Positions 15,137-24,654 are shown, counted from the stretch's first letter. The stretch: 64,000 nt of DNA from Cyclobacteriaceae bacterium (GCA_015488485.1 WFNR01000099.1:1-64000); one strand, 5' to 3'. Notes: generated by a model not told the origin, from the sequence alone. Numbers and translations: made by a program.

Positions 15137-16849
15137 ATGTATAAAAAAGCCGGCATTCTCCTGTTTCTTTGGTTGGTGGTGTCCGATTTGCAGGGGCAGC
15201 CACATCCTTACCGCATAGATTTCGTGCCCGATACAGTCGGCTTGTCGCCACTTACCGGCCGGGCCGACAGTGCCGGATTTATATTGCAGGTACAGGATGC
15301 TTATCACGATTTGTTGTGGCGCGGCTACCTGCTGGCCAATATCGACAGCCTGCAAATACAGGGTGAGACCTGGCGGGCGCTGATACATGCGGGGCAGCGC
15401 TATCGCTGGCAGGCATTGGGGGTTGAAGGGATTCCGGAAGAGTTGCTGAGCAAGGCCGGCTATCGTCAGCACAATTTTGACGGGCGGCTTTTTTCTATAA
15501 AAGAATTCAGCCGGTTGGTAGAAAGCTTGTTAACCCTGGCTGCCAACAATGGCCACCCATTTGCCACGCTCAAGCTGGATGGGATTGCTGTGGACAGCAA
15601 CCGGGTAAGTGCTACGCTGGTCTATCATGCCGGCCCCGAGATTCGCTACGACAGCCTTGTTCTGGTACCGCCAGGCCTGGTAAAACCGACATTTCTGGCG
15701 GCCTACCTGCAGGTACGTCCGGGCGACCTGTATCAGCTCAAGACCATTCGTCAGTTACCTGTCAACCTAAGCCGGCTGCCCTATCTCAACCCGGCCGATA
15801 CTTTTTCCCTTACCTATCGCGATGGCCGGTGTCGTATTACCCTGCCGCTGCAGGCGGTAAAAGCCAATAAGGTGGATGGGCTGATTGGCTTTTTGCCTTC
15901 CCCCCAAGCGGACAACAAACTGCTGATAACCGGCTATCTGAACCTGGAGCTACACAATCTGTTTCGCGCGGGCAAGTATTTGCGGCTGGCCTGGCAGCAG
16001 TTTAACCGGCAATCGCAAACCCTGCACCTGGCTTACCGGCATCCCAATCTATTTGCCTCTCCCGTAGGCTTGGCGGTCGATTTCAATCTGCTGCGCCAGG
16101 ACACGGCCTTTTTGCAAACGGCCTTTCACCTGCAGGCCTTTTACCGGCAGCGCTATTGGGAAGTATGGTTCAAAGGTGCTTTTCGCTCATCACGGCCGTT
16201 GTCGGCACCGGCCGATTCGCTGACCCTACCTACCATAGCCGATTATAAGCTGCGTCAGGCGGGGGCTGGGCTGGCCTATAGTACCCTTACCGATGCCATT
16301 AACCCCACAGGAGGGGCACGGATATTTATGGAAGGATTGGTAGGCAGCAAGCAAATCAACAAAACTGCCGGAGTGGTGGAAGCCGTGTACGATAGTCTGA
16401 CGCTGCGGCCCCTGCAAACAACCTGGCAAGCAGGCGGGGAGTACAACCTGCGCCTGGGCCGACTGCTGGTGGGGCATGCCGATGCCACGCTGGCGGGTAT
16501 CTTCAGCAACGAGCGCTTGTTTGTGAATGACCTGCTGCGCCTGGGCGGGCTAAACAACCTGCGCGGCTTCAACGACCTGGAGCTGTACGTATCGGAGTAT
16601 GCCCTGCTGCGCCTGGAGCTGCGACTGCTCATGGGGAGCGACTCCCGGTTGTTTTTGTTTTACGACCAGGCTTTTACCCGCAACCGGATATATGAGCAAA
16701 GCGACAGTCCCCTGGGCTTTGGCGGTGGGTTGGTGCTGAATACCGGGGCCGGTATGCTGCAATTGGTCTATGCCCTTGGGGTTTCCGCCCAACAATCACT
16801 ATCATTGGCACAATCAAGAATTCATGTAGGTTATGTGGCGCGTTTTTAG
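15137..16849 (+). CDS. Omp85/BamA-like outer membrane protein
   Basis: A 570-residue protein with an N-terminal signal peptide (about residues 1-21). The next ~200 residues look like POTRA-type modules, followed by a C-terminal beta-barrel ending in an aromatic Phe (VGYVARF). Barrel signatures include LRLGGLNNLRGFNDLE near 465, matching the conserved RGF loop of Omp85 proteins. The length is nearer to TamA/surface-antigen proteins than to full BamA. It probably inserts or translocates outer-membrane proteins. It is followed by DUF4271, hemD, porP and gldKLMN on the same strand, overlapping DUF4271 by 17 bases. Substrate specificity is unknown. Confidence 0.85.
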   Translation: MYKKAGILLFLWLVVSDLQGQPHPYRIDFVPDTVGLSPLTGRADSAGFILQVQDAYHDLLWRGYLLANIDSLQIQGETWRALIHAGQRYRWQALGVEGIPEELLSKAGYRQHNFDGRLFSIKEFSRLVESLLTLAANNGHPFATLKLDGIAVDSNRVSATLVYHAGPEIRYDSLVLVPPGLVKPTFLAAYLQVRPGDLYQLKTIRQLPVNLSRLPYLNPADTFSLTYRDGRCRITLPLQAVKANKVDGLIGFLPSPQADNKLLITGYLNLELHNLFRAGKYLRLAWQQFNRQSQTLHLAYRHPNLFASPVGLAVDFNLLRQDTAFLQTAFHLQAFYRQRYWEVWFKGAFRSSRPLSAPADSLTLPTIADYKLRQAGAGLAYSTLTDAINPTGGARIFMEGLVGSKQINKTAGVVEAVYDSLTLRPLQTTWQAGGEYNLRLGRLLVGHADATLAGIFSNERLFVNDLLRLGGLNNLRGFNDLELYVSEYALLRLELRLLMGSDSRLFLFYDQAFTRNRIYEQSDSPLGFGGGLVLNTGAGMLQLVYALGVSAQQSLSLAQSRIHVGYVARF

Positions 16850-17927
16850 CTTTTGGCTTTTGTGGCAGGCAGCCGCCTTCCAGGGGGTGGCACAGCAGCG
16901 TGTTTATGACCTGCGGCACGACTGGCAGCAGTATGACCATCAAACAAAAACCTATCGCCCCTTTAGCGGTACAACCCCGGGCGACTCTGTGAGTTTTGTG
17001 CTGCCGGGCGATGAATATGCCGATCATTTTTTGGTATTGACACTAGCGCACGAGGCAGCCTTGTTATATAAAGGTCAGCTAATGGCCGAATTGCCCTCCG
17101 GCATCAACTACCTGAAGATCGACAGCCTTGTCAGGCAGCTTGACAACCGGCAGCCCATGCTTACGCTGTATGCACCGGCAGGACTTCACGGGCTGGAAAC
17201 CTACATTAGCCGTCAGCCGGCCCAAACCAGCGTAGTCGTCCACCAACCACCTGTATTCAATAATGCCTATAGCAGCTTTTTTTTTACGGTTCTGCTGATT
17301 ATTTTGCTGGTATCGGTATTGTTGCGCTGGTCTTTCCCTGATCTGGCCTCCCAATACCTGGCCATAGGCCATACCCTGCGCCCACGCCTGATAAGTGAGC
17401 TTATTTATAAGGTGAACCCGCTGGCTCATCCCAATATTCATTACCTTCTGTTTATGTCTTTTATAATGGGCCTTGTATGGATACATGTGCAGTACTTTTT
17501 TCCGGGGTGGTGGCCGGCTTTCGGCTGGCAGTTGGCGCATTGGTCATATGCAGCCTTACTGCTGGGTTGGGTAGGGGTGTCACTGGTTTTCTTCTTATTT
17601 CTTATTTTGAAATATCTGCTTACCCAGGCTATCGATACTGCGCATAATTGTAAGCTTGCCCATATCCATTTTGCTTCTTTTCTGCGCTTGTGGTTTATCC
17701 TTTCGCTATGGCTGCTGTTGCTGGTTGCCATGCAGTTTCTGCATATACTCTGGTTGTCGCCTGTAGCTTTCAACCGGCTGCTGTTGGCAGTGATTATCCT
17801 GATCGAAGGGTTGCTCTTTCTTAAACTAACTTTTGCGGCCACACATACGGTTATCTATTTAATTATTTACTTTTGCGCCACAGAAATAGTACCTATGGTA
17901 TTATTTTTGCAACTTGTTTTAAGGTAA
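16833..17927 (+). CDS. DUF4271 membrane protein
   Basis: A 364-residue protein. It has a signal-like N-terminus and an exported domain (about 20-145). From residue ~150 there are around six transmembrane helices, matching the DUF4271 architecture found in Bacteroidota directly upstream of hemD. Function is unknown. The start lies inside the 3' end of the Omp85-like gene, so translation may be coupled. A hemD promoter box lies within its last codons. Confidence 0.85.
   Translation: MWRVFSFWLLWQAAAFQGVAQQRVYDLRHDWQQYDHQTKTYRPFSGTTPGDSVSFVLPGDEYADHFLVLTLAHEAALLYKGQLMAELPSGINYLKIDSLVRQLDNRQPMLTLYAPAGLHGLETYISRQPAQTSVVVHQPPVFNNAYSSFFFTVLLIILLVSVLLRWSFPDLASQYLAIGHTLRPRLISELIYKVNPLAHPNIHYLLFMSFIMGLVWIHVQYFFPGWWPAFGWQLAHWSYAALLLGWVGVSLVFFLFLILKYLLTQAIDTAHNCKLAHIHFASFLRLWFILSLWLLLLVAMQFLHILWLSPVAFNRLLLAVIILIEGLLFLKLTFAATHTVIYLIIYFCATEIVPMVLFLQLVLR
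17868..17875 (+). promoter_or_regulatory. Putative -7 promoter box (TACTTTTG) for hemD
   Basis: TAnnTTTG match inside the end of the DUF4271 gene, about 80 bases before the hemD ATG. It could give hemD (and perhaps genes downstream) a promoter separate from the Omp85/DUF4271 unit. Confidence 0.35.
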
Positions 17928-17956
17928 AGACTAAATACAGGGATACCGTGGAAGTA

Positions 17957-18730
17957 ATGAAAGAAGACTTAAAAGAGAGAATGCGTGATGTGAAAAGCAT
18001 TCTGGTCTCTCAACCCGAACCGAAAAGCGAAAACTCACCTTATTATAAACTGGCTGAAAAGTACAATATCAAAATCGATTTTCGTCCCTTTATAGAAGTA
18101 CAGCCCATTGATATGAAAGAATTCAGAAAGCAAAAGGTGGACTTTCTGGATCATTCGGCTGTCATTTTTACCAGCCGCAATGCGGTTGACCATTTCTTCT
18201 CGATGTGCAAGGAGCTAAAAATCGAGATGCCGGCCGATATGAAATATTTCTGTATATCGGAGCAAACGGCCAATTACCTGCAGAAATATATCGTAGTGCG
18301 CAAGCGCAAGATATTTTCCGGCCAGCGTACCGCTGCCGAGTTGATAGAGGTGTTGAAAAAACACCCTGATGAGAAGTATCTGTTCCCTTGTTCCAATATT
18401 CGCAAGGATGATATCCCTAACTTCCTGAAAGAAAACAATTACAACTTTACCGAAGTAACGCTTTATAAGACGGTAGCCAGCGACCTTTCCGACCTGGCTG
18501 ATATCAAATATGATATGATTGCGTTCTTCAGTCCGGCAGGTATTAATTCTCTTTTTATCAACTTTCCCGACTTCAAGCAGGAGAAAACCCGTATCGCCAC
18601 CTTCGGCCCGGTTACTGCCAAAGCCGCCCGGGAACGTAATCTGTATGTAGATGTGGAAGCGCCTCTGCCGGAAGCCCCGTCTATGACCGGAGCCATTGAA
18701 GTGTATATTAAGAAAGTGCGCAATCTATAA
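17957..18730 (+). CDS. hemD: Uroporphyrinogen-III synthase
   Basis: A 257-residue HemD-family protein that closes hydroxymethylbilane to uroporphyrinogen III. Diagnostic stretches are VIFTSRNAVDHFF near residue 73, GQRTAAELIEVL near 120 and the C-terminal FFSPAGINSLF near 190. The family is weakly conserved, but the DUF4271-hemD order supports the call. Translation is taken from the ATG at 17957 (MKEDLKERM). The open frame upstream runs through the DUF4271 3' end. No other heme gene is adjacent except hemW on the other strand. Confidence 0.9.
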   Translation: MKEDLKERMRDVKSILVSQPEPKSENSPYYKLAEKYNIKIDFRPFIEVQPIDMKEFRKQKVDFLDHSAVIFTSRNAVDHFFSMCKELKIEMPADMKYFCISEQTANYLQKYIVVRKRKIFSGQRTAAELIEVLKKHPDEKYLFPCSNIRKDDIPNFLKENNYNFTEVTLYKTVASDLSDLADIKYDMIAFFSPAGINSLFINFPDFKQEKTRIATFGPVTAKAARERNLYVDVEAPLPEAPSMTGAIEVYIKKVRNL

Positions 18731-18771
18731 CCTTCGCTGCGTTTTTCTCGTCTTGCTATTCATATAAACAT

Positions 18772-18805
18772 AGCCATAATTTGTTTTTTAAATGAAATTA
18801 TGGCT
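18772..18805 (+). promoter_or_regulatory. Perfect 11-bp inverted repeat between hemD and porP
   Basis: AGCCATAATTT (18772-18782) pairs with AAATTATGGCT (18795-18805) across a 12-base loop. It is followed by a T-rich but not uninterrupted stretch, and porP starts 34 bases later. It may be a weak terminator of the hemD unit or an operator/mRNA structure for the type IX secretion genes. Confidence 0.5.
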
Positions 18806-18839
18806 TATCTTTATGTTTTGAACAATAGCTGAAATTACG

Positions 18840-19796
18840 ATGGGTAAACGCCTTATACTTTTTCTTGGCTTACTTCTGGGATACGGCTCACTTGCCTGGG
18901 CACAGCAGGATCCGGAGTTTACCCAGTTTATGTTCAACAAGGTATATTACAATCCGGCCTATGCCGGTGTAGAAGGTGTTACCCGCTTTAATTTGCTGAT
19001 ACGCTCCAAGTGGACCGGCTATGCCACCACCTTCGATGGAGCCGGAGGGGCGCCCAACACCCAGGTGCTTACGGTAAGCTCGCCACTTTATAAACTAAGG
19101 AGTGGCTTTGCCGCTTATGTGATGAACGACAATCTGGGCAACCTGAACAATCTGGCTATTCAAGGTGCGTACGCTTACCATTTGGCCATCAAAGAGGCTA
19201 AGCTGAGCATAGGGGTAAATCTGGGCTTTTTCTCCCAGTCTATTGACTTCAGCAAGTACCGCCCAGCCGATATTAACGACCCGCTTTTGAAAACCGGCAA
19301 GGATACCCAGGTGCGCTTCGACATGGGAGCAGGCGTATTTTACCAGGCTCGCAAGTTTTATGTATCGGCCAGCGTCAACCACCTGTTGAGCCCGAGTTTT
19401 AATTTCGGTATTGAAAACCTGCGTAACGCTGTACAACCTGTAATGTACGTAATGGGCGGCTATTTTTATGAGTTGTCTTATAACTTAACCCTCACTCCTT
19501 CGTTATTGGTGCAATCGGATTTCAAAAAAGCCTTGATTAACATTGGTGCGATTGCTGAACTGAACGAAAAATTCTGGGGAGGCTTGAGTTACAAATATCA
19601 GGAATCGGTGGCCGTTATCCTGGGCATGAGTTTACTGAAATCCAAAGCATTGGAGGTTGGCTACGGCTTTGATTACATTGTGCATCAGCAAGATGCCAAG
19701 CAGCCCACCTCACACGAGATCAGGTTAAGTTATGTCTTGCCGGTAAGCTCATTTGGAGGAAGAAAAGTGATTCGTACACCTCGATTTAGGCATTAA
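18840..19796 (+). CDS. porP: Type IX secretion system PorP/SprF-family outer membrane protein
   Basis: A 318-residue protein with a Sec signal peptide (about 1-21, ending SLAWA-Q). It has the family start QDPEFTQFMFNKVYYNPAYAG and a C-terminal beta-barrel of alternating aromatic strands ending in RLSYVLPV and a basic tail. PorP/SprF proteins are outer-membrane parts of the type IX secretion/gliding machinery that pair with surface adhesins or the PorE/PorK-N apparatus. Immediate linkage to gldKLMN supports a core rather than adhesin-specific copy. The 111 bases after it (19797-19906) are AT-rich with no clear terminator. Confidence 0.93.
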   Translation: MGKRLILFLGLLLGYGSLAWAQQDPEFTQFMFNKVYYNPAYAGVEGVTRFNLLIRSKWTGYATTFDGAGGAPNTQVLTVSSPLYKLRSGFAAYVMNDNLGNLNNLAIQGAYAYHLAIKEAKLSIGVNLGFFSQSIDFSKYRPADINDPLLKTGKDTQVRFDMGAGVFYQARKFYVSASVNHLLSPSFNFGIENLRNAVQPVMYVMGGYFYELSYNLTLTPSLLVQSDFKKALINIGAIAELNEKFWGGLSYKYQESVAVILGMSLLKSKALEVGYGFDYIVHQQDAKQPTSHEIRLSYVLPVSSFGGRKVIRTPRFRH

Positions 19797-19960
19797 ACGC
19801 AGAAAAATTTTGGTTTCTCCAATAATTTCCACAACTTGTGCCCGAATTAAAAAAAATTGACGCTTTATTAAAAAAAATATAAAATTATTGCTGAATTGCG
19901 TTATTATTGGGCAATATATTTAATTTGTATTGGTTAATCTATATACGGATTAAACTTGAC

Positions 19961-21043
19961 ATGATGAAGATACCATTTGTTTTTAACATGAGAAGGCTGA
20001 GTTTAGTAGTGCTAAGCCTGGGATATTTAACAGGCTGCGGTTTGTTTGGCGGTAATAATGAGAGCACCGGAGACTTGACCGGAGTACTCGATCGTCCGGA
20101 AGGTTGGGTAATGACTACCCCCTACGGCATGGTGCCTATTCCGGCAGGTACTTTCCACATGGGCCAGGCTGATGAAGATGTGGGCCAGACCCAGATCAAC
20201 TACAACAAGCAAGTTACCATCGGTGGCTTCTTTATGGATGACACCGAGATCACCAACAATGAATACCGGCAGTTTATCGAGGCTCTGAAAGAGGACTCCT
20301 TAAGCTCAGGCACTACCTCTACCGGTATTACCGTAAATGGTCAGGGTACCTGGCCGGTAGATTCGCTGTTGGCCTATTATCCCGATACTACGGTATTTGT
20401 AAAAGACTTTTCGCACCACATGGGCGATCCGTTGCAGGAGTACTACTATTCACACCCGGCTTACGACAACTATCCGGTAGTGGGGGTTAGCTGGGTGGCA
20501 GCCCAGTATTTCTGCAAGTGGCGTACCGATTATCTCAACGATTATCATATCCGTGAAACAGGCTGGCCGATGCCGGCATTCCGCCTGCCATCGGAGGCCG
20601 AGTGGGAATATGCCGCTCGTGGTGGACGTTCGCTGGCCAAGTACCCCTGGGGTAACCCTTATATAAGGAATGCCAAGGGCTGTATGCTGGCCAACTTCAA
20701 GCCGGGACGTGGTAACTACTATGATGACGGCTATGCCTATACCAGCCCGGTGGGTGAGTACTTCCCGAACGATTATGGCTTGTATGATATGGCCGGTAAT
20801 GTAAGTGAGTGGACGCAGGATGCTTTCCATCCGGCATCAGTACCGCTGGTATGGGATTTGAACCCCGAGTACAAAGACCCCAATGAGAAACGTAAAGTGA
20901 TACGGGGTGGCTCCTGGAAAGATGTGGCCTTCTTCCTTGAAACCGGTACCAGGGCCTTCGAATACCAGGATTCTACCCGTGCATATATAGGATTCAGGTG
21001 TGCCATGACACATTTGGGCCGTTCAAGCGGTAGAGAGTTTTAA
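19961..21043 (+). CDS. gldK: Gliding motility lipoprotein GldK (type IX secretion ring)
   Basis: About 360 residues. The lipobox is in SLGYLTGCG, with an alternative start at ATG 19988 (MRRLSLVV) giving a more standard signal peptide. The body is a formylglycine-generating-enzyme (SUMF1)-like domain with MVPIPAGTFHMG, RLPSEAEWEYAARGG, DMAGNVSEW, VIRGGSW and GFRCAM. GldK lacks sulfatase-modifying activity in characterised species and forms, with GldN, the periplasmic ring attached to the outer membrane. It is shorter than the Flavobacterium homologue as I remember it. First of the gldKLMN set. Confidence 0.95.
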   Translation: MMKIPFVFNMRRLSLVVLSLGYLTGCGLFGGNNESTGDLTGVLDRPEGWVMTTPYGMVPIPAGTFHMGQADEDVGQTQINYNKQVTIGGFFMDDTEITNNEYRQFIEALKEDSLSSGTTSTGITVNGQGTWPVDSLLAYYPDTTVFVKDFSHHMGDPLQEYYYSHPAYDNYPVVGVSWVAAQYFCKWRTDYLNDYHIRETGWPMPAFRLPSEAEWEYAARGGRSLAKYPWGNPYIRNAKGCMLANFKPGRGNYYDDGYAYTSPVGEYFPNDYGLYDMAGNVSEWTQDAFHPASVPLVWDLNPEYKDPNEKRKVIRGGSWKDVAFFLETGTRAFEYQDSTRAYIGFRCAMTHLGRSSGREF

Positions 21044-21128
21044 TTATTGAAATTTTGTTTTATATTGTAACCAACTTTAATTAACCATACATTCGTACAT
21101 TCTTTTGATGAACTAAAATTTCAAAACA

Positions 21129-21980
21129 ATGAGTAAACAAAAAAAGGGAGGCTTTACCGAGCTACTGTTTAAAACAATCATGCCGAAAGTGTACGGCATA
21201 GGTGCAGCTGTAGTAATTATAGGAGCTTTGTTCAAAATCCAGCACTTACCCGGAGCAGGTGTAATGCTGGGAATAGGTTTGACAACTGAAGCAATCATCT
21301 TCTTCTTAAGTGCCTTTGAGCCGCCTCACAAAGAGCCGGACTGGACCAAGGTTTACCCGGAATTGGCAGATGACTATACCGGCCCGGTAAATAAGCCTGC
21401 GGTTCGTTCTGCCGGTGCAGGGGCAGGCGATAGCATATCGCAAAAACTCGATCATATGCTCGAAAGCGCCAAAATAGGGCCGGAGCTTATAGAAAGCCTG
21501 GGTAAAGGCATGAAGAGCCTGGCTGAGAATGTGAAGCAGATGAGCAACCTGTCAAGCGCAGCGGTGGCTACCGATGAGTATGCCAAGAATGTGAGCAAGG
21601 CCTCGCAGGCGCTTATCGAAATGAATAAATCATATGCCAAGACGGCCAGTGCCATGAGTGAGATGGCCAATGCCTCTACCGATGCCAAGGAGTATCATAC
21701 TCAGGTACAAAATATCACCAAGAACCTGGGCGCACTGAACTCAGTCTATGAAATGGAGTTGCAGGATGCCAACAGCCATCTTAAAGCCATGAACAAGTTT
21801 TATGGTAATGTGGCCAGTGTAATGGAAAGCATGGAAAAAGCCGGTAAGGGCTCGGAAAAATTTGCTGCCGAAATGCAAAAACTTACCACCAACCTTACTT
21901 CGCTCAACACTATTTATGGCAGCATGCTTACTGCCATGCGTGGTGGCGGAGGCGGACAAGCCCAACCTTCGCAAGCTTAA
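21129..21980 (+). CDS. gldL: Gliding motility protein GldL (type IX secretion motor)
   Basis: A 283-residue inner-membrane protein with two N-terminal helices (about 19-38 and 42-63) and a long cytoplasmic helical tail ending in a glycine-rich segment. GldL and GldM form the proton-driven motor. The expected charged intramembrane residues are present: Lys36 in LFKIQHLPG and Glu54 in LTTEAIIFF. The FEPPHKEPDW element follows the second helix. It lies between gldK and gldM. Confidence 0.96.
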   Translation: MSKQKKGGFTELLFKTIMPKVYGIGAAVVIIGALFKIQHLPGAGVMLGIGLTTEAIIFFLSAFEPPHKEPDWTKVYPELADDYTGPVNKPAVRSAGAGAGDSISQKLDHMLESAKIGPELIESLGKGMKSLAENVKQMSNLSSAAVATDEYAKNVSKASQALIEMNKSYAKTASAMSEMANASTDAKEYHTQVQNITKNLGALNSVYEMELQDANSHLKAMNKFYGNVASVMESMEKAGKGSEKFAAEMQKLTTNLTSLNTIYGSMLTAMRGGGGGQAQPSQA

Positions 21981-22021
21981 ATTAACCTAAACTGATTGTT
22001 GAATTTAATCTATAAATAGAT

Positions 22022-23635
22022 ATGGCAGGAGGTAAAGAGACACCCAGACAGAAAATGATTGGGATGATGTACCTGGTGCTTACCGCACTGCTTGCCCTCC
22101 AGGTAAGTAATGCCGTACTCGAGAAGTTCATTTTTATTGATAAATCGCTTCAGCGAATGGCTGAAGACTATGAGCGAAAGAACCGGGAAACCGTTTCCAA
22201 TATCGAGGCGCAGGTAAACAAACGCAACAACCTACCCGAAGAAGTAGCTATCCTCAACATCGCCAAAGAAGTACGCCAGGAAACTGATAGGGTCATGACT
22301 TACATGAAAGACCTTAAAGAAAAAATGGTGGAAATAACCGGTGGCTATGATGAAAATGGTGGTTTGGTAGGTGCCAAGGATTACGATAAGGTAAGTACCA
22401 TGATGCTGCAACAAGGGCGGGGTAAGGAACTTGAAAAAATGCTTAACGATTATGCCAAGTTTCTGGCTCAAAAGACCGGCAAGAAATATGCCGAGTTGTT
22501 CCCGCCTCTGGCACGCGATGCCAAGGATATCCCGGAGTTTGCCAACGATCCTAACCAGAAAGACAAACGTTTTGCGGAGCTGTATTTTGAGAATACACCT
22601 ACCGCTGCCGGTATGGCTACCATCAGTTATCTGGAAACCGAGGTGCTAAACTACGAGCGTAAGGCTTTGAAAATACTGGCCGATAGTGTGGGAGCCGGTG
22701 AGGTTTCATTCGACCAGATATTCCCGCTTATCCGTCCGGAATCCAAGATTGTGGCAGCCGGTGGCAAGTATGTGGCCGAAATGTTTATTGCCGCTTCGTC
22801 TTCAGCCTTGAACCCCAAGTTTTATAAAGATGGCAAGGAGATTCCCGTTGAGGAACTGTTGCTGGAAGGGGGCGCCAAGATCAAAAAAGGCAAGGTAGAG
22901 TTTGTGGCCACTCCGGGCAAATATGATCCGAAAACCAACCTGGCCCGCAAAACCTATGAAGCGGTAATTGAACTGGAAGGCAAGGCATATAAGCAAAATG
23001 TTGAATATTTTGTAGCCAAGCCGACAATACTTATTGCTTCGGCAGCGTTATCAGCCTTGTGGAAGAACTGTGGCAACCAGCTAAACGTACAGGTGCCTTC
23101 GTTGGGTAACAACTACAATCCCAGTTTTTCGGCTACCAATGCTACCGTAATACCCGGTGGTAGCAAAGGTGAAATAACCATTATCCCGCAAAAGAGAGGG
23201 AAGGTGGTGCTTACTGTAAAAAGTAACGGAACCTTGATAGGCACCAAAACCTTTAAGGTAAAGGATATTCCCAAACCGAGTTATGAGATTGTGATTCCCA
23301 AGTCGGCCGGAAATATCGTAGATGGTGTAAGTGCCAAGGCTTTCAGGAGTGTTACCATTAATGCCAAGCCGGAGCCCAGCTTTGCCCAGGATGTACCCAA
23401 AGACGCCCGTTACCGCGTGCGTGAGGTTGAGGTAAAACTGATCCGTAATGGTGACCCGCGTAAAAGGCAGGTGTTTAAAAAGAGCAAAATCAGCCTGAGC
23501 TCATTTGCCGCAGAGGCCCGTAAAGGAGATATTTACGTATTTACCATTAAACAGGCAGTACGTATTAACTTCCAGAACAAGACTGAAAGGGTACCTGTGA
23601 AGAATGAGATTTATAAGGTGTTGGTAGTTAAATAA
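22022..23635 (+). CDS. gldM: Gliding motility protein GldM (type IX secretion motor)
   Basis: A 537-residue protein with a single N-terminal transmembrane helix (about 13-34) and a long periplasmic region made of the four GldM domains. The N-terminus (PRQKMIGMMYLVLTALLALQ) is nearly invariant in the family, and Arg9 matches the conserved charge in the membrane segment. GldM dimers inside the GldL pentamer transmit rotation to the GldK/GldN ring. It is 41 bases after gldL and 9 bases before gldN. Confidence 0.96.
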   Translation: MAGGKETPRQKMIGMMYLVLTALLALQVSNAVLEKFIFIDKSLQRMAEDYERKNRETVSNIEAQVNKRNNLPEEVAILNIAKEVRQETDRVMTYMKDLKEKMVEITGGYDENGGLVGAKDYDKVSTMMLQQGRGKELEKMLNDYAKFLAQKTGKKYAELFPPLARDAKDIPEFANDPNQKDKRFAELYFENTPTAAGMATISYLETEVLNYERKALKILADSVGAGEVSFDQIFPLIRPESKIVAAGGKYVAEMFIAASSSALNPKFYKDGKEIPVEELLLEGGAKIKKGKVEFVATPGKYDPKTNLARKTYEAVIELEGKAYKQNVEYFVAKPTILIASAALSALWKNCGNQLNVQVPSLGNNYNPSFSATNATVIPGGSKGEITIIPQKRGKVVLTVKSNGTLIGTKTFKVKDIPKPSYEIVIPKSAGNIVDGVSAKAFRSVTINAKPEPSFAQDVPKDARYRVREVEVKLIRNGDPRKRQVFKKSKISLSSFAAEARKGDIYVFTIKQAVRINFQNKTERVPVKNEIYKVLVVK

Positions 23636-23644
23636 GTGTAGATT

Positions 23645-24595
23645 ATGACTAGGAAAAGCAGATTCTTCTTACTACTGTTACTGGCAGGACTGACCACACG
23701 ATTTGCTGTGGCCCAGGAGGGTGTTTCTTATGAAAACCCCAACTCGGTAAGTCCTATACCGTATTATGAGCAGTTGTATAAACAACGTATCTGGTCGAGG
23801 GTGGATTTGGAGCAGAAGCAAAACCGTGGCTTCTTCTTCAAAGGCAAGGAAATTACCAAACTGCTTATCGATGCGGTAATGAATGACGAAATTCAAACCG
23901 TTTATGATGCCGAAGCCGGTTTGGGAGAACTGGAAAAACCCATGACCAAGGAAGAGTTTGTAAAGCGTTTACAAAAAACGCAGGGTGATGAAGGTGAACC
24001 GGAACCGCAGCCTTTGTATGAAGAAGACTGGCCCTATGCCGTTGGCGAGGTAGTTGAATACAATGGGGTTAACTACGAGAGTTTGAAAGACGAAAACCTG
24101 GGTAATTATCCCGATACGGCTCCGGACTACTGGAAAGTATGGGAGGGTGAAAAGCCCGAGCCCTTTTTGCCTTCGGAGATTACTATTCTGGAAGTAATGG
24201 AAGATGTGATCTTTGATAAGCGCAGGGCCAGGGAATATCGTGATATTCAGTCTATAAAGTTGGTTGTACCTGGTAAATACACCAACGATGGCTCCAACTA
24301 CTATGTAGCTACTTTTGCCTACAAAGACCTCGAGAAGTTTTTCAGAGAGCACCCGGAGAAAGCCCTGTGGTACAACCAATACAACAGTGCCGAAAACCGC
24401 AACCTGGCCGATGCCTTCTTGCTGCACCTTTATCAGGGGCAGTTGTATAAGGTGGAAAACCCGGAAAACCTGACTTTGCAGGATATCTACGGGCAGGATG
24501 CCAATGGCAACCCGTCAATCAAGGCCGGTTTGATAGGTGCTGAACAAGTGCGCATGAAAATGCTGGAGCGCGAACACAACCTGTGGTCGTATTAG
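23645..24595 (+). CDS. gldN: Gliding motility protein GldN (type IX secretion ring)
   Basis: A 316-residue periplasmic protein with a signal peptide ending near residue 23 (FAVAQ). The body shows the GldN/PorN pattern: PIPYYEQLYKQRIWSRVDLEQKQN, a middle acidic insertion (about 110-180), and a C-terminal MKMLEREHNLWSY. It partners GldK in the periplasmic ring. The insertion around DEGEPEPQPLYEEDWPYAVGE looks like a low-complexity linker plus a small module, making the protein somewhat longer than minimal homologues. A terminator follows at 24625. Confidence 0.94.
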   Translation: MTRKSRFFLLLLLAGLTTRFAVAQEGVSYENPNSVSPIPYYEQLYKQRIWSRVDLEQKQNRGFFFKGKEITKLLIDAVMNDEIQTVYDAEAGLGELEKPMTKEEFVKRLQKTQGDEGEPEPQPLYEEDWPYAVGEVVEYNGVNYESLKDENLGNYPDTAPDYWKVWEGEKPEPFLPSEITILEVMEDVIFDKRRAREYRDIQSIKLVVPGKYTNDGSNYYVATFAYKDLEKFFREHPEKALWYNQYNSAENRNLADAFLLHLYQGQLYKVENPENLTLQDIYGQDANGNPSIKAGLIGAEQVRMKMLEREHNLWSY

Positions 24596-24624
24596 AAATT
24601 TGAAATTTTAGTTTGTCATAAATT

Positions 24625-24654
24625 AGGCTCTGTCGTCAGATGGAGCCTTTTTTT
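24625..24654 (+). terminator. Rho-independent terminator of the gld operon
   Basis: Stem AGGCTC (24625-24630) pairs with GAGCCT (24643-24648), followed by a run of T to 24654. It overlaps the last four codons and stop of the convergent uvrC gene. Confidence 0.7.
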
